From Micromussa lordhowensis (lineage: Eukaryota; Cnidaria; Anthozoa; Scleractinia; Lobophylliidae), in contig OZ026605.1 in NCBI GenBank assembly GCA_964020085.1, positions 1,912,301 through 1,976,300 on the forward strand: a DNA stretch of 64,000 bases, written 5' to 3'. The notes under the pieces were generated by a model. It was not told the DNA's origin. It made no database searches and saw only the letters and a program-made list of their open reading frames with translations. The first letter of the stretch is position 1; each line of letters begins with the position of its first letter. This document shows, one piece after another, positions 58,630-64,000 of this stretch. Both the position numbers and the translations under genes were made by a program.

Positions 58630-61600
58630 ATGGCTGGCCACGAACCGCTTACTCTCGCTCGAGGTAGGAAGATATTTCTTTTGTTTAGACGGCTTTGTAA
58701 GACATTGTTTATTGCAGATAAAATGCTGCTATGAACGAAGTCTATGCTAGATGTTTGCTAGTACATGTAATGAGATCGATTGCAGTCGTATGGCACAATC
58801 GAATGATTTGCATCATTGGGAGTCTCCACTCTCCACTTGCAAGCAAGCTGTTCGATATCTCATTCTCTGTGTTTTCATTTTAGTATTATGGAGTTGACGC
58901 TGTCTATCCTTGTATTTCATCGCAAGCTCTGTTTTCGCATTTTATCTCAAGTCTCGCTATACGTTTGATAGCTTCTAAGCTTCGAGCTGTTTATCATTGT
59001 TTTGACTGATGCTCGAGTTGGAATCCTGTTCACTTGTGTTAGCAAATACGGTTTGGGAGCTTTTGTTGTACAAAGTAAATTAACATTCGTTAAAAAAAGT
59101 GCTGTATATCCGAAATTTAGACCGTCTTTTAATGTGTTTTTTTTGGATCTGTACAATTACAAAACTCCACCCTAGTATAAACAAGAATCTGTTAAACTCT
59201 CGTTCAGGTAGTGAACTTTGACTCTTATCTGTTTTGCTTTAAAATGGAATAAAAGTCCTTGACTAAAGAGGAAAGTATATGTTCATATCCAGAAGGTGGG
59301 AAGCTAAGAGAAGGGAAGCTAAGGGACGCTAAGAGAAGTTTCAACCGAAAACTCTTTCTGTGGGATAGGTTGGGATATTTTTGGAAATGCAATATGCATG
59401 ATGAAATATTTAAAAGAAAATTGTCAAAGGGGTATCATCTTACAATATAACCACATTCCTAGAATTAATGTTAATAATAGCGATGTTTCTTGTTTACTAA
59501 CATTGACGTCATATTTCTTTTGATATTCAAATTTGCCAGCCACCGAGCAATAGCATGCATTGTTTCAACAGCCAATAAACCTCTGGTTGGCACATTAATA
59601 ACAATTGGTGACGTAACAAGAAACATCGCTATAAGAAAACTTATAGATGGGTAGTAAGTTTGACTGGTATCAACTTTTTCTTCTATTTCTAGATGTCAAC
59701 CGTGCAATTGAGTTGATTGAGAAGCTGCAAAGCAGTGAGTTGATGATTTTTTGCATTTTACTCATTTTATACTAGGAGTACCTAATAATACACAATTATT
59801 GTAATAATTGGTAATAATTAATCTTCTGTTGCAGGTGGAGATATTCCTCCAAAGAAACTTCAGGCCTTGCAGAAAGTGCTTCAGAGTGAATTCTGTAATG
59901 CCATCCGTGAGGTACATGTACCTTAACAAGAGTATTTGTCTGGACTAAATGAAATTAGTATACCATAGTTTCAAAATTTGGAACTATGGTATACTAATTT
60001 CATTTAATGGATAATCCATCCCGTTATGTTAGCTTAACATTACTGATAAGTCCATGTGTATGCTGTTTTGTTAGCAGTATAATTTCAAGATACTATTAAT
60101 TTAGTACACTTTGAATAATTCAGGATGTACGTGTATTTTGCAATACTCTTTGTAAAATTAGACCACAAATCCACTGTTCATATTGTTTTTAGGTGTACGA
60201 ACATGTGTATGAAACCGTTGACATTCAAGGCAATCCTGAAGTCAGAGCAAAAGCTACAGCCAAGGTAAATTCAGAACCTTAACAGCCACAAGAACAAAAG
60301 ATAAATATTAACTTTATATTGACTAGTTTGTTTATATTATATAGGTATTTGTAGGATGAAATGACGTAAAATTGCTGCGGGCTTTACAGTGTTACATATG
60401 AGTAGTCATATATGATAAATATGTTTTTTTCGATAACTGCAGAAATTCTTGTGCACTCATTGAGTTATTTTCATTGTCAATAAGCAGACAGACACATGAA
60501 TTTATTATTTATGTGATGCGTCTATTAGCAAGAGCGGACAATTTGTTATCGTAAAAAACAAATAGACCATTTCCGATATATTAAGGTATTGAGGTTGAGG
60601 AATGAATAATTAATTTATTTTGTTTTATTCCCTCAAGCCTTGGAGCCAAGTTAGAATTTTAATATATCAGAAATGGTCTATTGACATTAGTTTTTCATGA
60701 GTCTGTCCTGTTATTGACAATACATTTTGTCATAACATTGTCAAAGTAGTCTACGGAACGCCTTGTGGATCTACAGCTACTTTGGCAATGTTATGATGAA
60801 ATTATTGATCAGTTAACAGGAAAGAGGCTTGCAAAACAGATGTCAATTTGTTAAGTGCATGTTTTCACAGTGAACGTAGTACAAGCATTAAGAACGCATT
60901 GCTGTACATGTATGTCCACTTTCAGGCTACAATTGCAGCATTTGCAGCAAGTGAAGGTCACGCCCACCCTCGTGTAGTTGAACTTCCTAAGGTGTGTAGC
61001 AAACAACTTCCTGTCAACTAAAACTTGTCAACAAATGTGTTAAGTTAGTAACATTATTTGTGATTAACAGGGTTGTTGTTAGGAAGAAGAACTTGTTTTT
61101 TAGGGTCACAGTTGTCACAAATCCTTGTCAGCAAGGATTGCTTGTGGAAGGCTTTCTATTAAATAAAGGCTGAATTTCTGATTCTTCCTGTTCTGTGAAT
61201 GGGTTGCTCTCAAACTGTTTAAAGCAAGAGCAAAATATTTCATCAGATGGCCTTCGTCATGAGTACTGGTACTACTTTTTCCTATGCCTTAACCATAAGG
61301 CCTTTTCAACTCTCAAAAAATGAACAAGTTTAGAATCAGTATCAATAGTAGATTGTTTATACAATAAATGTGACAAATACTTGTGAAAATAATAGTTTGT
61401 GGCAAGTCTAGTAGATTGATAAGATAATGTTGCACATTAAATTTCAGAATGAAGAAGGTCTTGGATTTAATGTGATGGGTGGCAGAGAGCAGAACTCACC
61501 TATTTACATTTCTCGTATCATCCCTGGTGGTGTGGCAGACAGGTAATTTACAGAAATTCTTTCTCATACAGTTTTATGTCAGATCCTTGTGATTATACAC

Positions 61601-63489
61601 ATAAGCCATCTCAATCTCATGACAATTTAGGCAAGTGTGTCTTGCAACATCCAAAATGTAGTTTTTTAATGGAGGCAGTCATTGCAGAAAAAATAGGATG
61701 TGATAATGGGTTTGACATATTTAGCATGACTAAAAATTTAACTTGCACACACAGGTCTTATATTTTATTAGTACTGTGTTTATTGCTTATTTTTAGGTGT
61801 CCAAAATGTTATTAGTAGACTGGACTTTTTCCCTCAGCTTCACATTATCAACATGTTACTAGAACTCATCATCATTATGGCCGTTATATACCAGACATAG
61901 TAATTGTGATCTGTGCTTATAATGACTTTCTTCTTGACCTTAGACTACATGTGTGATGCGCCTTTACATGCATTATCTTACATTCATCTTATGTTATTTC
62001 TTGGGACCTGGTATAAATAAATCCAGGCCAGCAATTGACAAGCTTTAAGTGGTTTCAAAATTTCATTGCCCATTGGCTGTGTTGAAATTGCAACAAAGGC
62101 TGAATGTTATGTTTATGATACCGGTAAGTGCTAAAAACAAGTTTTTACAGAACTTGCAGATATCTTTACTTTATTTTTACTTTTCTTAATGATGTTTCAT
62201 TTTACTGTAGGAGTGGTGGCTTGAAACGTGGAGATCAGTTGCTCTCCGTCAATGGAGTGGTGAGGAGTTGATTTTATTTCATTCTTTGATGAACTACTGG
62301 AGTGATTAAGTAGGCCCAATCTTTTACTGATTGTTGTGTTCAGTGGAATCCCTTTTATTGAAATCTTCAAACCCCTGATTATAATTTGAAGCAATTTTTT
62401 ACTCCCTTGGCAGAATAGTGATAAAAAAAATTACCATCAACTTTTCAATCCCTCTAGGTTGTTTCAAAAATAAGGGTTCCTCTGCGCATTGAGTGGAAAT
62501 GCAATGTTTAGTTCCTCCCCCCCCCCCCCAACTCACAGACACACAATAAATACATCAATCACAAAGCATTAAGACCAATAAATCTTTGAGTGCGTCTGTT
62601 TAGGATGATCTGGATCAGGATCAGATTACCCAGATCATGGTGCATTGAAGGAACCAGCAAATCTATGATCTGAGTGGATTCCCCTTTAAACCCCCCTAAC
62701 CCCCACCCCCCCCCCCCCCAAAAAAAAAAAATAATAATAATAATAATAAAAAAATAAAAGGCGATTCAAGTTTAATTGATTTAATTTGTTTGTTTCATTT
62801 CAGAGTGTTGAAGGAGAAAATCATGAGAAAGCTGTTGATCTGTTGAAAGCAGCTGAAGGTGTGTTGGTTATAAAATAAGGCTGCATTTTAGTAACTTATC
62901 ATTAGCTGTATGTCAAATATAGCTGGGGATTTTGATTATTGTAAATTTGTTTATAACTGTTTATGTCTCGAAAAGACCCAAGTAGATTTAAAATAACTTG
63001 ACCATTAATTACAGAGTTAGGAACTATCAGAATGACCAGGAGATTCATAAAATGCCATGGGCAACGAGAACAAAAAGGATGTTCAGGCAATGTGTTTTTT
63101 AACTAATTGAGTGACTGATTGATTAGTGCAGTACCAAAAATTAAATTTAAACATATATGTTTGTTATTGTTTTTAGGAAGTGTTCGTTTGGTTGTCAAAT
63201 TCACCCCAAAGTGTGAGTATTATTATTATAAAATGTGTTTGGATAAAATGCCGTTTACATTTATTTGGCTTTCACTTTGAAAATGTATCTCTTATGCATT
63301 CTTGGTCATAACTTATGAGAACATCATGTTGTTTTAATATTATGTTTTTTGCAGTTAGCAATTTAGTAAACAAGGTAGTGGTCCTGTATTGCTTGTTCCA
63401 GTGATTAAATTCTAATCAATTTTGCTTCTTCAGTGCTGGAGGAAATGGAAGCTCGATTCGATAGACAGCGTGGATCTCGCAGGCGTTGA
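58630..63489 (+). CDS. LIN7: LIN7 (MALS/Veli) scaffold protein, L27 and PDZ domains
   Basis: Ten coding exons: 58630-58663, 59693-59734, 59835-59911, 60193-60264, 60926-60991, 61448-61542, 62211-62259, 62804-62858, 63177-63212, 63434-63489. They total 582 bases, 193 aa plus TGA, against about 197-207 aa in mammals. The L27 domain (about residues 12-68) contains [20 protein letters not shown] and [11 protein letters not shown]. The PDZ (about 98-178) has the GLGF carboxylate-binding loop, [16 protein letters not shown] and [13 protein letters not shown]. The C-terminus [17 protein letters not shown] is typical of the family. LIN7 binds LIN2/CASK through L27 and receptor or channel tails through PDZ at epithelial and synaptic junctions. 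All introns are GT-AG and in phase. The start codon context is AAGATGG. Introns hold several small palindromic MITEs. Confidence 0.96.
59477..59632. mobile_element. Palindromic MITE in LIN7 intron 1
   Basis: Ends ATAGCGATGTTTCTTGTT and AACAAGAAACATCGCTAT are exact complements around about 120 bases containing ATTGACGTCATAT and GGTGACGT. Confidence 0.8.
59947..60005. repeat. Near-perfect short hairpin in LIN7 intron 3
   Basis: Arms of about 25 bases (AATGAAATTAGTATACCATA and complement) around AAAATTTG, 35 bases past the exon 3 donor. Confidence 0.8.
60563..60680. mobile_element. Palindromic MITE, TAGACCA-end family, LIN7 intron
   Basis: Ends TAGACCATTTCCGATATATT and the complement finishing AAATGGTCTA. 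Same termini as 37,523-37,678 with a diverged, shorter centre. Confidence 0.8.
62700..62759 (+). repeat. C-run, A-run and TAA microsatellite in LIN7 intron 7
   Basis: A run of Cs, then As, then about six TAA units. A second C run is at 62,516-62,529. Simple slippage-prone sequence. Confidence 0.8.
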
Positions 63490-63589
63490 TAGGTGATGGA
63501 ATTGTTTAAGTTACTTATAGCTAGTAAGCTAGAATGTAAACAAAATTCTGTGTAGGACTTCATATTAGGACTTTCAAATTTAGTTATAA

Positions 63590-63599
63590 AATAAATAAA
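63590..63599 (+). promoter_or_regulatory. LIN7 polyadenylation signals
   Basis: Two overlapping AATAAA hexamers about 100 bases past the LIN7 stop codon, followed by GT- and T-rich sequence, as expected for 3' end formation. Confidence 0.65.
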
Positions 63600-63929
63600 G
63601 TGTATATATGTAAATCTTGTTTTTTTGTGGGGCCTCGTACGCAACAGATCACGAAGAAGATAGGTGAGTTGAGGTAAATCTTGTTTTTTAAAATGTGAAG
63701 TTTCGGGCAGTTTTACTGTTTTTCTTCAGACACTGTAGTTGAGAGGTTCTGAAAGTTTCAGAAAAAAAACTATTAACACTTAGAATACTGAAATTTTGGT
63801 GCTTTTTTATTTCAGATGTGTCTGGTGAATTTTATTTCACTTGAAGTGTTGTTTTCCAGTGGCAATCTCAAGGAACAGAATGATAAACAGAACATGATAT
63901 CCACCAGGAAAATTTTTATTTACAGAGTG

Positions 63930-64000
63930 TTATTCCCCCTCATAGTCTTTTTTACTCTTCCAGCCCCAGTTGTTTGAAGACTGGAGAATGCTATCCACCG
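63930..64000 (-). CDS. Possible 3' end of another gene (cut by window edge)
   Basis: Reading the minus strand inward from the edge gives an open frame ending SSNNWGWKSKKDYEGE and TAA at 63,930-63,932, with AATAAA just beyond (about 63,915-63,921). A second frame is also open over the same bases, so choice of frame is uncertain. The product is not recognised. It would be convergent with LIN7. Confidence 0.25.
   Translation of the reverse strand, partial: VDSILQSSNNWGWKSKKDYEGE

Overview
The window looks like nuclear DNA of a cnidarian, most likely a stony coral or another anthozoan. It is AT-rich and its genes are split by GT-AG introns. Introns and spacers are crowded with palindromic MITEs and tRNA-headed SINE-like repeats, and the predicted proteins are close to animal families. 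There are no bacterial-type operons, CRISPR arrays, rRNA genes or phage modules. Species cannot be fixed by eye.

Positions 1-33,809 hold a tandem duplication with a period of about 21 kb. Copy A (1-12,769, its 5' part off the left edge) and copy B (homologous part 19,175-33,809) each carry a tail-to-tail pair: a plus-strand cationic amino acid transporter (SLC7A/CAT type) and a minus-strand GPATCH4 gene. In copy B both genes are complete: CAT 17,933-24,865 in 4 exons (608 aa) and GPATCH4 26,617-32,944 in 8 exons. In copy A, GPATCH4 (5,878-11,904) is complete and CAT lacks only its first exon, which should lie left of the window. The copies are near-identical but differ by several mobile-element-sized indels, all in the CAT half or the 3' part of GPATCH4. 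The GPATCH4 5' half is almost unchanged.

Positions 33,810-36,911 are repeat-rich spacer. Positions 36,912-50,141 (minus) are a complete EIF4G2 (DAP5/NAT1/p97) gene in 26 coding exons (862 aa), which I resolved splice site by splice site. Its start appears to be GUG, not AUG, as known for vertebrate EIF4G2. Positions 51,540-53,730 hold a 5'-truncated, frameshifted non-LTR retrotransposon bracketed by an inverted repeat. An intronless class A GPCR gene (melatonin-receptor-like motifs) lies at 55,783-56,799 (minus). A complete LIN7 gene (L27 plus PDZ, 10 coding exons, 193 aa) occupies 58,630-63,489 (plus). The last 70 bases may be the 3' end of another minus-strand gene.

The protein genes are ordinary housekeeping or signalling genes and do not form a pathway. 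I found no new multi-gene system. The items most worth a second look are the GUG start of EIF4G2, the mosaic divergence of the two 21-kb copies, the inverted-repeat-flanked LINE, and a foldback element with heptamer-repeat arms at 16,731-17,493.
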